Assembly (NCBI GenBank): GCA_025360125.1
Contig: JANYCU010000018.1
Location: forward strand, 62,001-126,000
Source of the DNA: Armatimonadota bacterium
Lineage (GTDB): Bacteria; Armatimonadota; Fimbriimonadia; Fimbriimonadales; Fimbriimonadaceae
Direction: 5' to 3'
DNA length: 64,000 nt
In this document: positions 19,085 to 26,639 of the stretch, piece after piece
How positions within the stretch are numbered: the stretch's first letter is position 1
Layout: the number at the start of each line of letters is the position of its first letter
Translations under genes and position numbers: made by a program
Notes under the pieces: generated by a model
Database searches by the model: none
What the model was told of the DNA's origin: nothing
Seen by the model: only the letters and a program-made list of their open reading frames with translations

Positions 19085-19119
19085 AAAAGCTGGTTACCGC
19101 AAGAGGTACCAGCTTTTTG
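19085..19119 (+). terminator. intrinsic terminator of infA
   Basis: The stem AAAAGCTGG-T-TACC / GGTACCAGCTTTT has one bulged T and the loop GCAAGA. It ends in a run of five Ts, 25 bases after the infA stop. Confidence 0.85.
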
Positions 19120-19480
19120 TTTGCAACTTAATCCCCAACTGAACGAGCGCTGAGGGAACCGATGCCTTGCGAAAGCATGCCCTCCTGCAAGTGCTCTGAG
19201 CCCTTTCATGAGGACTCTTTTCCCCATATTGCCGATTCGTTCGGAGATGTGTCGTTCAATCCAGTACACTGGGTTGGTTAATTTCGCTCAACTCAAGAAA
19301 GATTGACAAATCGAGGAGTTTGGCAAGCAAATCCGAAACGCGACGTTTCAGGGTTGCAAAACGATTCACACGTTGAGTATCATTTACAGTTGCGTCAGCG
19401 ACGTTCTGCGTGTGCTTTCGTTCCCACTCTTTGTGAAGTTATATTGACTTTACAGACGGGCGAATTAGGAAAAACAGATC
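19120..19480 (+). other. 361-base leader upstream of rpmJ operon, no gene seen
   Basis: No credible ORF lies between the infA terminator and rpmJ. The interval must contain the promoter and 5' leader of the ribosomal-protein operon. A TTGACA at about 19303 and a TATATT at 19440-19445 are visible but are not at a proper distance from each other, so no promoter is called. The left part has short GC-rich inverted segments (GAGGG...CCCTC around 19152-19184) that could fold as an RNA leader. Confidence 0.4.
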
Positions 19481-19594
19481 ATGAAAGTAAGAGCAAGTGT
19501 AAAAAAGATCTGCGACAAATGCAAGATCATTAAGCGCAACGGTGTTGTGCGCGTGATTTGCAGTGTCCCAAAGCATAAGCAACGACAAGGTTAA
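19481..19594 (+). CDS. rpmJ: 50S ribosomal protein bL36
   Basis: The 37-residue protein begins [14 protein letters not shown]. The zinc-binding residues Cys11, Cys14, Cys27 and His32 of the C-type (zinc-containing) bL36 are all present. The gene opens the operon rpmJ-rpsM-rpsK-rpoA-rplQ, with 8 bases to rpsM. It is short and easily missed, but its position between infA and rpsM is the standard one. Confidence 0.97.
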   Translation: MKVRASVKKICDKCKIIKRNGVVRVICSVPKHKQRQG

Positions 19595-19602
19595 TAGAAT
19601 TT

Positions 19603-19980
19603 ATGGCACGTATTGCAGGTATCGATCTTCCGAGAGAAAAAATGGTTCAGTACGCACTTCCAGTGCTGTACGGAATTGGGAAGCATAACGTCATCGATTT
19701 GCTTGAAAAAGCAAAGATTGACCCACGAACGAAAATCAAAGACCTTGATGAAAACGAAATTCAACGAATTCGTGAAATCTTGGACGCTGACTATCAAGTA
19801 GAGGGCGACCTGCGACGGGAAGTCCAAACAAACATCCGCCGCTTAATGGAAATCCGATGTTTCCGTGGCATTCGCCACACTCGCGGCCTCCCAACTCGGG
19901 GCCAGCGTACTCGAAGCAACGCGCGAACTCGAAAGGGTAAGGCGAAGACCGTTGCCGGAAAGAAGAAGGCGAAGAAGTAG
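19603..19980 (+). CDS. rpsM: 30S ribosomal protein uS13
   Basis: The 125-residue protein starts MARIAGIDLPREK and has the family blocks YGIGKHNVIDLLEKA and RCFRGIRHTRGLPTRGQRT, then a lysine-rich tail ending AGKKKAKK. uS13 sits in the head of the small subunit, contacting the P-site tRNA and bridge B1. It follows rpmJ closely and precedes rpsK by 39 bases. Confidence 0.98.
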   Translation: MARIAGIDLPREKMVQYALPVLYGIGKHNVIDLLEKAKIDPRTKIKDLDENEIQRIREILDADYQVEGDLRREVQTNIRRLMEIRCFRGIRHTRGLPTRGQRTRSNARTRKGKAKTVAGKKKAKK

Positions 19981-20019
19981 ATTTGATGGCTCCGGCTTCG
20001 CGCCGGAGCAAAGGCACCC

Positions 20020-20412
20020 ATGGCAAGAAAAACCAATACGAAAGGAAAGCAGAAAGAGAAGAAAAACATCGCAATCGGTGTGGCGCACGTTCACGCGTCC
20101 TTCAACAACACAATTGTTACTATCGCCGATGTGAACGGCAACACGATTAGCTGGGCTAGTGCCGGCAACGTAAACTTTAAGGGAAGCCGAAAGGGCACTC
20201 CGTTTGCAGCTCAGGTTGCAGCGGACAAAGCTTCTCGACTCGCTCAGGAGCACGGCTTGAAGCAAATTTCAATTCAAATTTGCGGACCGGGTTCTGGTCG
20301 CGAAACCGCCATGCGAGCTTTGGCCGCAAGCGGTCTTGAAGTCACTCACGTCATTGACGTCACTCCTCTTCCGCACAACGGCTGCCGACCACCGAAGCGA
20401 CGACGAGTCTAA
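20020..20412 (+). CDS. rpsK: 30S ribosomal protein uS11
   Basis: The 130-residue protein has a basic N-terminus ([14 protein letters not shown]). Its core blocks are [33 protein letters not shown] and the C-terminal [18 protein letters not shown]. uS11 forms part of the platform near the mRNA exit. The next gene is rpoA after 21 bases. rpsD, often found at this position, is missing. Confidence 0.98.
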   Translation: MARKTNTKGKQKEKKNIAIGVAHVHASFNNTIVTIADVNGNTISWASAGNVNFKGSRKGTPFAAQVAADKASRLAQEHGLKQISIQICGPGSGRETAMRALAASGLEVTHVIDVTPLPHNGCRPPKRRRV

Positions 20413-20433
20413 TTTAGGAGAACCGAACCCAGA

Positions 20434-21423
20434 ATGCCCGCAATTTCAACTCTGCAAGTAACGAACGACTACGGAAAGTTTGTCCTAGAGCCACTCGAAA
20501 GAGGCTACGGTCAAACGATCGGTAACGCGATTCGCCGAGTGCTGCTCAGTTCCATCCAAGGAGCTGCTGTCAGTGCCATCCGAATCGACAAAGTATTTCA
20601 TGAATTCGCTCCAATTCCAGGAGTCAAAGAAGACACCACTCAACTGATTCTCAACCTCAAGGATGTTGCAGTTAAAGTTGTTAGTGATGAACCAATCGAT
20701 GAGGTTGTATTAAAGCTCGAAGCAACTGGCCCCGGTATTGTCACTGGCGCCGATATCGTATGCCCAGAAGGCGTCGAAGTTGTTAACCCTGAATGCTACA
20801 TCGCCACTATCAGCGATCCTAAGGCCACCTTGAGCATGGAGCTCTTTGTGAACTGGGGAGTTGGTTACCTTTTGCCGGACAAGCAAGAGCGATATAAGGG
20901 TGTTATCGGACTTCTTCCCGTTGGCGCACAATTTACGCCTATTCGAAAAGTCAACTACTTGGTCGAAGCTACTCGTGTAGGAACTCGAACGGACTACGAA
21001 AGACTGGTAATCGAAATCGAGACCAGTGGCGCCATCGCTCCAAACGATGCACTTTCTCAGTCGGCTCACATTCTCGACAAGTACTTCCGACTGTTCTTTG
21101 ATCTCGGTGCTGCTGGCTTCCAAGCTGAAATTGGAACCGAAGAGCAAAGCACAGACGAGATCCTGAAGAACGTTCCTGACGTAAAGATCGAAGAACTCGA
21201 TTTCTCACAGCGAACCTTTAACTGTCTTCGACGTGCAGGGATTCTAAACCTGCGTGCTCTCGCTCTCGTCAGCGAAGCAGACCTCACGGCAATTCGTGGC
21301 TTCGGTAAGAAGTCGCTGCTTGAGGTTCGAGACAAGCTACAAGAGCACGGCCTTGAGCTGAAACCATCCAAGGGTGGCTACCGTTCAATCGACCTTCTCG
21401 ATGATGACGACGACGATTTTTAA
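20434..21423 (+). CDS. rpoA: RNA polymerase alpha subunit
   Basis: The 329-residue protein has the assembly domain with LEPLERGYGQTIGNAIRRVL (about 18-37) and a linker. The C-terminal DNA-binding domain (about 255-315) is recognised by FNCLRRAGI and RGFGKKSLLEVRDKL. It ends in an unusual acidic run, DDDDDDF. A clear AGGAG ribosome site (TTTAGGAGAA) precedes the ATG. It is co-transcribed with the flanking ribosomal-protein genes. Confidence 0.98.
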   Translation: MPAISTLQVTNDYGKFVLEPLERGYGQTIGNAIRRVLLSSIQGAAVSAIRIDKVFHEFAPIPGVKEDTTQLILNLKDVAVKVVSDEPIDEVVLKLEATGPGIVTGADIVCPEGVEVVNPECYIATISDPKATLSMELFVNWGVGYLLPDKQERYKGVIGLLPVGAQFTPIRKVNYLVEATRVGTRTDYERLVIEIETSGAIAPNDALSQSAHILDKYFRLFFDLGAAGFQAEIGTEEQSTDEILKNVPDVKIEELDFSQRTFNCLRRAGILNLRALALVSEADLTAIRGFGKKSLLEVRDKLQEHGLELKPSKGGYRSIDLLDDDDDDF

Positions 21424-21432
21424 GGATATAAG

Positions 21433-21882
21433 ATGCGACATAAAGTAGACCACCGTAAACTTGGCCTGCCGTCCGATCAGCGGATGCACCTCCTGACGAA
21501 TTTATCTCGTCAGTTCATTCGACATGGATATGTTCGAACCACATTTGGTCGAGCAAAAGAACTCCAGCGAATGGTTGAGAAGCTAATCACGTTGACTAAG
21601 ATGGAAGATGGCCTCGAAGCACGCCGACGAGCACGAAAAATTCTCGTTGGTCACAGCTCAAGCAACTTCGTCAGCGGCAAAGTCACCGCCGGAAAGACTG
21701 CACTGGAAACGACTCAAATCAAAATTCAGTTCAACAAACTTTCGGGTGAAGACCTCGTTCAACACTTGTTCGACAACATCGGTCCACGGTTTAAAGACCG
21801 CAACGGTGGATGTACCCGTCTCATTAAGACTGGTAACCGCCGAGGCGACGCCGCCCAGACTGCAGTACTCGAACTCGTTTAA
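21433..21882 (+). CDS. rplQ: 50S ribosomal protein bL17
   Basis: The 149-residue protein begins MRHKVDHRKLGLPSDQR, with the core KELQRMVEKLITL and the end GGCTRLIKTGNRRGDAA typical of bL17. It starts 9 bases after rpoA. It is a little longer than the usual 115-130 residues because of an insertion around residues 75-110. The operon is ended or attenuated by the terminator just after its stop. Confidence 0.97.
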   Translation: MRHKVDHRKLGLPSDQRMHLLTNLSRQFIRHGYVRTTFGRAKELQRMVEKLITLTKMEDGLEARRRARKILVGHSSSNFVSGKVTAGKTALETTQIKIQFNKLSGEDLVQHLFDNIGPRFKDRNGGCTRLIKTGNRRGDAAQTAVLELV

Positions 21883-21887
21883 GATTT

Positions 21888-21912
21888 ATCCCACCCAGAG
21901 GTGGGATTTTTT
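21888..21912 (+). terminator. intrinsic terminator between rplQ and truA, overlapping the truA ribosome site
   Basis: The 8-bp perfect stem ATCCCACC / GGTGGGAT has loop CAGA and runs into six Ts (21907-21912). It begins 6 bases after the rplQ stop. The right arm (GAGGTGGGA) is also the only purine-rich sequence upstream of the truA ATG at 21916, so terminator and ribosome site are the same bases. Confidence 0.85.
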
Positions 21913-21915
21913 GTG

Positions 21916-22704
21916 ATGCGTATCAAACTTACCGTTGCCTACGATGGAACGGAATTTAAAGGATGGGCGCAAAACAAAGGACAGAGAACTGTCCACTGCA
22001 CATTGAAAGAAGCTGTTCGCCGTGTCTCGGGCGAAGAAATTGAGATCACCGGAGCGAGTAGAACCGACGGAGGAGCGCACGCGAAAGGGCAAGTTTGCCA
22101 TTTCGATAGCGACATCAAAATGCCACCCGAAAGGTGGGCATTTGCACTCAACCGGGCACTTCCAAGTGACGTAGCCGTCATGAAGTCCCAAAGAGTACGC
22201 GATGACTTCCATTCAAGGTTTTCTGCACTCGACCGATTTTATCGATACCGAATTCTTGTTGGATCACGAGATCCCATGAGAGAAAGGTTCGCCTACCACT
22301 ATGGTCGGGAACTGGATTTGGATTTGATGAATCAGGCCGCTTGTGCGCTTGCAGGTGAACACGATTTTAGAGCCTATACAGAGGAATTGGAGTCCACTGT
22401 ATTGAACACCACCAGAACGTTGTTCTCGGTTGGGGTTCGGCAAGTCCGAGATGAGGTGTGGGTGGACGTAGTCGGTACTGCTTTTCTCCGCGGAATGATG
22501 CGAAGAATGTCAGGCGCGATCCTAGAAGTAGGGCGCGGATACCGAGACGTCGTAGAGGTCAGTAGACTCCTCCAACCAGAGGAGCGGCTCAAGTACCAAT
22601 GGCCAGTGGTACTTCCGGCAAAGGGTCTTTGTTTAATGAAGATTCGCTACGGAAGAACGCCACGGGACAATCGGGAGTCATCGAACAGTTTTAATCAAGA
22701 ATAA
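21916..22704 (+). CDS. truA: tRNA pseudouridine(38-40) synthase TruA
   Basis: The 262-residue protein begins MRIKLTVAYDGTEFKGWA. It has the catalytic aspartate in ASRTDGGAHA (Asp51) and the second-half blocks DFHSRFSALDRFYRYRI and FLRGMMRRMSGAI. TruA modifies uridines 38-40 of the tRNA anticodon arm. ATG 21916 is chosen because the family starts here; GTG codons upstream fall inside the terminator hairpin. Downstream rplM and rpsI follow in the same direction, an order seen in many bacteria. Confidence 0.96.
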   Translation: MRIKLTVAYDGTEFKGWAQNKGQRTVHCTLKEAVRRVSGEEIEITGASRTDGGAHAKGQVCHFDSDIKMPPERWAFALNRALPSDVAVMKSQRVRDDFHSRFSALDRFYRYRILVGSRDPMRERFAYHYGRELDLDLMNQAACALAGEHDFRAYTEELESTVLNTTRTLFSVGVRQVRDEVWVDVVGTAFLRGMMRRMSGAILEVGRGYRDVVEVSRLLQPEERLKYQWPVVLPAKGLCLMKIRYGRTPRDNRESSNSFNQE

Positions 22705-22732
22705 AAGTTTAAATAGGAAATAGGAAAAGAAA

Positions 22733-23176
22733 ATGAATCGAACATTCACCAACAAGGGTGACTCTATCGAGCGAAATTGGTACATTGTGGATGCCGCTGG
22801 CATGCCCGTGGGCCGTCTCGCTGGACAAGTCGCACAGCTTCTTCGTGGTAAAAACAAACCAACTTTCGAATACAACCAAGATTGTGGAGATTTTGTGATT
22901 GTAATCAATGCGTCCCAAGCCGTACTCACGGGCAACAAGAAGGACGAACTCATTTATTGGCACTCAGGTTGGCCAGGCGGACTTAAGAACATCGCCCGTG
23001 GTGAAATGCTTGAGCTAGACCCAGCAAAATTGGTCTCGAAAGCAATCTGGGGAATGTGCCCCAAGACCAAGCTCGGCAAGGCACTCTTCAAGAAGTGCAA
23101 AGTTTATCCAGGTACTGAGCATCCACACGAAGCTCAGAATCCTCAACCTTACAACATCAAAAAGGAAGGCAAATAA
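22733..23176 (+). CDS. rplM: 50S ribosomal protein uL13
   Basis: The 147-residue protein carries the conserved blocks WYIVDAAGMPVGRLAGQVAQ, LRGKNKPTFEYNQDCGDFV and KAIWGMCPKTKLGK. uL13 is an early-assembly protein of the large subunit. The upstream spacer holds a duplicated AAATAGG, the second copy serving as ribosome site. rpsI follows after 3 bases, forming the usual rplM-rpsI pair. Confidence 0.98.
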   Translation: MNRTFTNKGDSIERNWYIVDAAGMPVGRLAGQVAQLLRGKNKPTFEYNQDCGDFVIVINASQAVLTGNKKDELIYWHSGWPGGLKNIARGEMLELDPAKLVSKAIWGMCPKTKLGKALFKKCKVYPGTEHPHEAQNPQPYNIKKEGK

Positions 23177-23179
23177 GGC

Positions 23180-23572
23180 ATGGCAGTTAAGCAAAACTAT
23201 GGAACCGGGCGACGTAAGTGCGCCATTGCACGAGTTTGGCTCAAGCCAGGCGAAGGCAACATCACTATCAACGGCAAGGAATTCCGAGCATATCTCGGTC
23301 GACCTGTTCTCGAAATCTTAGTCAAGAGCCCATTGGTTCACCTCGGTCTCGAAGCAAAGTATGATGTCGTGGCAACTACCAAGGGCGGCGGAATCTCCGG
23401 TCAAGCTGGTGCAGTCCGACTTGGCATCTCACGAGCATTGATCACGGTTGATGAAGAGTTCAAAAAGGACCTTCGTGCCCAAGGTTATATGACACGAGAC
23501 TCACGAGTTAAGGAACGAAAGAAGTACGGTCGCAAGAAAGCACGACGTGGCTTCCAGTTCGTTAAGCGCTGA
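23180..23572 (+). CDS. rpsI: 30S ribosomal protein uS9
   Basis: The 130-residue protein begins with YGTGRRKCAIARVWLKPG and has GGGISGQAGAVRLGISRAL. It ends with RDSRVKERKKYGRKKARRGFQFVKR, whose final arginine contacts the P-site tRNA. The start is 3 bases after the rplM stop. A strong terminator follows. Confidence 0.98.
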   Translation: MAVKQNYGTGRRKCAIARVWLKPGEGNITINGKEFRAYLGRPVLEILVKSPLVHLGLEAKYDVVATTKGGGISGQAGAVRLGISRALITVDEEFKKDLRAQGYMTRDSRVKERKKYGRKKARRGFQFVKR

Positions 23573-23601
23573 GAACTCTCTCTCGTTCGATTCACTTTCA
23601 A

Positions 23602-23640
23602 CGGACTCTCCCGCTTTTGCGGGAGGGTCCGTTTTTATTT
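23602..23640 (+). terminator. intrinsic terminator of rplM-rpsI
   Basis: The 13-bp stem (23602-23614 with 23619-23631) has one G-T pair and loop TTTT, followed by TTTTATTTT. It lies 29 bases after the rpsI stop. Confidence 0.92.
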
Positions 23641-23658
23641 TCGGCATCATTTGGGAGT

Positions 23659-23700
23659 GCTCAAGCCTGCTTGAGCTTTGGCCTGCGAGACCTGTCTCGC
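23659..23700. repeat. two tandem hairpins with identical CCTG loops
   Basis: GCTCAAG-CCTG-CTTGAGC (23659-23676) and GCGAGA-CCTG-TCTCGC (23685-23700) follow each other with an 8-base spacer. The stems differ in sequence but the loop is the same, so structure rather than sequence is conserved. They stand between the rpsI terminator and the next gene. Confidence 0.6.
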
Positions 23701-23761
23701 TGTCATGCTAGTAATTCGCCTAGGCTGGCAATGTCACGCAATCAGGAATGAGCCCAGCAAG

Positions 23762-24259
23762 ATGAAGAACCGCCTAATCTTGTGGGGAACCGCCCTGTCC
23801 CTTGCGACGATCGCCACCGCCGCGTCGTTCAGCCTGCCTGTTGTCCAAGGAAACACCGATCCAAACAAAGGGGCGAAAGAGCTTGGCGTCGATCCACACG
23901 AACTCAAAGAGAGCACGCGCATGGCGAGACAATTAGGTTCAGACCTACGATATGGTCGACCAGCCAAGGAAACCGAGGTTGCCCATCTAGTCGAGGTGAC
24001 GAAAAAAGGCGGAGCCTTAGCGGGCGAGATATATTGGAACCTCATGCCCATCCGAAAGAAAGCCTACCGAGCAAAATTTGTCGAGCAGGCTGCCCAGAGT
24101 GGAAACTCGAGGAACGAAAACGAAGTCTTCTCAGCCGTGCACCTCCTGAAGTTTTGGAACGACAGCCGATGGGAAACTATCGCGAAGCGACACGTCTGGC
24201 AGTCCAAAGGGCTCGAAGAACTTGCCTTGGAACCGAGATATGGTGATAGCTTAAGTTAA
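23762..24259 (+). CDS. secreted hypothetical protein
   Basis: The start is ATG 23762, where a signal peptide begins (MKNRLILWGTALSLATIATA, cleavage near residue 25); the 28 upstream codons translate the hairpin region and are rejected. The mature part, about 140 residues, is polar and helical with no motif I know. It has only a weak ribosome site. No partner gene is nearby, so its role is unknown. Confidence 0.55.
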   Translation: MKNRLILWGTALSLATIATAASFSLPVVQGNTDPNKGAKELGVDPHELKESTRMARQLGSDLRYGRPAKETEVAHLVEVTKKGGALAGEIYWNLMPIRKKAYRAKFVEQAAQSGNSRNENEVFSAVHLLKFWNDSRWETIAKRHVWQSKGLEELALEPRYGDSLS

Positions 24260-24335
24260 AGTCCAAGCCTCCAAAGCAAAGTCTTGTCCTTAACGTAGGC
24301 GGACCGCTTTTTACGGCAATAGTATTGCAGCAATT

Positions 24336-24806
24336 CTAGCTGGCTTCGGCGGCGCGTTTCAAATGCTCACCGAAGAGCTCCTTCCAACCCGTCTCCAGCG
24401 ACTCGGCGTTCTCGTCGGTGATGTACCCACAAATGGCGTCATCGACCTTGAGTAAACAACCATGTTCCGTTGGCGACAGGGCGATCGAAAGATGATAGTC
24501 ACCTGGTCCACCGTAGTCGGGAAACAGAGCACCTTTGACTTGCAACCGACGAGGAGCATCAAACTGCAGGATCGTGCCCCATAACACGCCGTTTCCGTCG
24601 CCCTGATCCTCGAAGATCATTCCTCCGACTCGAGGCTCCATAGTGAACTGCTTGGTCTCTTCGCTGGAATGGAAGTGAGCTGGCCACCAGGTGGCAATGT
24701 CGTGCGTCAAAAGTTGCCACACCCTTTCGGGTGTGGCCTTGATCTCGACATCAAACGCGTATTTCACTGCGTGGGTGTCGAGTTTAGTCATGTTGCCAGT
24801 AGGCAT
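24336..24806 (-). CDS. SRPBCC (AHSA1-type) domain protein
   Basis: The 156-residue protein has the START-like helix-grip fold mark near the start (VEIKATPERVWQLLT, about 20-34), then HSSEETKQFTMEPRVGGMIFED and a C-terminal amphipathic helix. It is clearly related to the second half of the neighbouring fusion gene: both share VEIKA.P.RVW, .GG.....G.G, PD.GGP and the L-K-x-D-D block. GGAG seven bases before the ATG supports the start. It is probably translated from the same mRNA as the fusion gene, whose stop lies one base away. The ligand is unknown. Confidence 0.85.
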   Translation of the reverse strand: MPTGNMTKLDTHAVKYAFDVEIKATPERVWQLLTHDIATWWPAHFHSSEETKQFTMEPRVGGMIFEDQGDGNGVLWGTILQFDAPRRLQVKGALFPDYGGPGDYHLSIALSPTEHGCLLKVDDAICGYITDENAESLETGWKELFGEHLKRAAEAS

Positions 24807-24807
24807 C

Positions 24808-25593
24808 TTACTTCTCCGCGGCTTGCTTCAACAGGTTTCCAAACAACTCTCGAAAACTCGCTTCTCTCATTTGGGCCATCTCGTCAGGAAAGACCCCAAA
24901 AATCGAGTCGTCGATCTTGAGCGTGCAACTGTCGTCACCCGGAACCAAGTGCATGCACAAAATGTGGGTCGCAGGTCCCCCCCAGTCCGGCGCGACCGAA
25001 CCCTGAATATGGATCTTCGATCCGGCCTCATAGTGAATGATGGTGCCCATCAGCTTGCCGTCGCCGTTGCCGTAATCTTCGTAAAAGAGTCCGCCAATGC
25101 GGCGTTCACTCACAAAGCCTTTGGTATGCGGGCTGGAATGATAGGTAGTAGGAAACCACGAATTGTCGTTTCCAGACATGAGGTCCCACACGCGTTGGGC
25201 GGGAGCCTTGATTTCGACTTCAAATGCATACTTGTGGGCATGCAGTTCGAGATTGTTTGATTGATTTGTCATGGCGGGCGCATTCTCCTCGGCAAGCTTC
25301 TTTAGGTCCAAAAGTCGCTGCGAAGCCTGAGCTGTGTAGCTCGACAACCAGCGCTCGTGAACCTTCTGAAGCTCGACGGGGTTGAGGAAGTTCAGCCGAT
25401 TGCGTCCCTCACGCCGAAACGTGATGAGCTTTGAATTCTCCAGAACGCAGATGTGTTTCATCACCGTACACCGATCGAGATGCGGGAATTTCTCGCACAA
25501 CTCGCCAGTGGTTGACGGGCGTTGGCGGAGGCTATCCAGCATCTGCCGACGCGTGTCATCAGCCAATGCTTTCCAAACGGCTGAATCTTCCAT
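24808..25593 (-). CDS. ArsR-type HTH regulator fused to an SRPBCC domain
   Basis: The 261-residue protein has residues 1-95 forming an ArsR/SmtB winged helix (VWKALADDTRRQMLDSLRQ, then TTGELCEKF and CTVMKHICVLE as recognition helix). Residues 115-261 form an AHSA1-type SRPBCC domain. The cysteine and histidine metal-site pattern of classical ArsR is not evident, so the SRPBCC part is the likely sensor. The upstream 9-bp inverted repeat fits an autoregulatory operator. It is divergent from an O-methyltransferase, which could be a co-regulated target. Confidence 0.88.
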   Translation of the reverse strand: MEDSAVWKALADDTRRQMLDSLRQRPSTTGELCEKFPHLDRCTVMKHICVLENSKLITFRREGRNRLNFLNPVELQKVHERWLSSYTAQASQRLLDLKKLAEENAPAMTNQSNNLELHAHKYAFEVEIKAPAQRVWDLMSGNDNSWFPTTYHSSPHTKGFVSERRIGGLFYEDYGNGDGKLMGTIIHYEAGSKIHIQGSVAPDWGGPATHILCMHLVPGDDSCTLKIDDSIFGVFPDEMAQMREASFRELFGNLLKQAAEK

Positions 25594-25597
25594 GTGA

Positions 25598-25621
25598 TTA
25601 TGTTACCAATTAGTAACATAA
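25598..25621. promoter_or_regulatory. perfect inverted repeat, probable ArsR-family operator
   Basis: TTATGTTAC-CAATTA-GTAACATAA is a 9-bp perfect inverted repeat with a 6-base centre, in the 72-base gap between the ArsR-SRPBCC gene and the divergent O-methyltransferase. It starts 4 bases before the regulator's ATG. Binding there would cover the regulator's translation start and both promoters. ArsR proteins bind such symmetric AT-rich sites as dimers. Confidence 0.75.
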
Positions 25622-25665
25622 TTGTCAACAGCAATTTGACCGTCAATCAAAGTAAAACAAGTGTC

Positions 25666-26319
25666 ATGGCCAAATCCTTCGTCGCTCCCGAGCTCCAAAC
25701 CTACATCGAATCGGTGACTCTCAAAGAAAATGACATTCTTCGACGGTTGCGAGAAGAAACCTCCGCAATGCCGGAAGCGGGCTACCAAATAAGCCCCGAC
25801 CAGGGACAATTTATGGGATTTCTAGCCAAAGCGGTAGGAGCAAAACGATATCTTGAGATTGGTGTATTCACGGGTTACAGCACTCTGGCGATGGCTCAAG
25901 CGATGGGCGAAGATTGCCAAGTTGTGGCGTGCGATATTAGCGAAGAATTTACCAATGTGGGCAAAAGGTATTGGGCCGAGGCCGGATACGGATTGAATAT
26001 CGACCTACGAATCGCCCCCGCAATTGAAACCCTCGATCAACTCATCGAAACCAACGCCGAACCGTTCGATATTGCCTTCATCGATCCCGATAAACCAAAC
26101 ATGCCGAATTACTTTGAGAGATGCCTCAAGCTCGTTCGTCCCGGCGGACTCATCCTGAGCGACAATGTGCTTTGGTCCGGAAAAATTATCGACCCAGCCG
26201 ACCAAGAAGAAAACACCCTGGTTCTCCGCAAATACAACCAAGACCGGTTCAAAGACGACCGAGTCGATGTGGTCCTATTGCCCATCGGTGACGGCATTTC
26301 GATGGCAATTGTAAAATAG
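25666..26319 (+). CDS. class I SAM-dependent O-methyltransferase
   Basis: The 217-residue protein is of the caffeoyl-CoA/catechol O-methyltransferase type (Methyltransf_3). The start is ATG 25666, where the family begins. SAM motif I is YLEIGVFTGYSTLAMA (about 61-76), the acidic motif is VVACDIS, the metal-binding region is AFIDPDKPNM, and LVRPGGLILSDNVLWSG follows near 155-171. It would methylate a catechol-like or hydroxylated small molecule using a divalent metal. It is divergent from, and perhaps repressed by, the ArsR-SRPBCC protein. Confidence 0.9.
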   Translation: MAKSFVAPELQTYIESVTLKENDILRRLREETSAMPEAGYQISPDQGQFMGFLAKAVGAKRYLEIGVFTGYSTLAMAQAMGEDCQVVACDISEEFTNVGKRYWAEAGYGLNIDLRIAPAIETLDQLIETNAEPFDIAFIDPDKPNMPNYFERCLKLVRPGGLILSDNVLWSGKIIDPADQEENTLVLRKYNQDRFKDDRVDVVLLPIGDGISMAIVK

Positions 26320-26378
26320 AACGATTCCGTCCATTGCTCCGGGCTTTGCAGTGAGTGTCTTGGGTCACTCCCATGCTT

Positions 26379-26543
26379 GATCCCGGAGGGATCACAGATG
26401 GTAGCCGGGGTGTCGTAGCGTCATTGAGCCCAAGCGAAAATGAGGCGAAGACCCCCGGAAAGGTCGATTACGTCTTAAGTCCAAGGTCGCCCGGTCCTCT
26501 ATCTATCGCAATTTGAGAATTCTAGTAGCTGGGCGACCCCGGT
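26379..26543. repeat. structured intergenic element with three nested pairings
   Basis: The 320-base space between the O-methyltransferase and padR has no ORF but holds GATCCC-GGA-GGGATC (26379-26393). It also has CCGGGG paired with CCCCGG further on, and GGTCGCCC (26485-26492) paired with GGGCGACC (26531-26538). The opening CCCGGAGGGATCACAGATGG resembles the CCGGAGG block of the two larger repeats at 35.3 and 60.3 kb. I read it as a decayed member of a dispersed repeat, not a riboswitch. Confidence 0.5.
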
Positions 26544-26604
26544 TGTTACAACCGCTCTTTTGCCTCTTATAGAGAAAAGAGTTTTGAGTATCTTAAAAAT
26601 ATAA

Positions 26605-26633
26605 TAGACATATATCAAAATTTGCTATATAAT
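26605..26633 (+). promoter_or_regulatory. padR promoter with embedded palindromic operator; leaderless start
   Basis: A -35 box TAGACA (26605-26610) and a -10 box TATAAT (26628-26633) are separated by exactly 17 bases. The spacer is occupied by a 21-bp near-perfect palindrome (26610-26630: TATATCAAA-A-TTTGCTATA core, one mismatch). The expected transcription start, seven bases past the -10, falls on the A of the padR ATG at 26640. This predicts a leaderless mRNA and direct autorepression by PadR. Confidence 0.75.
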
Positions 26634-26639
26634 CATTTC

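Noticed and set aside
19120-19480. riboswitch or RNase P RNA in the rpmJ leader
   Set aside because: No conserved core of a known class could be matched; only short weak pairings are visible.
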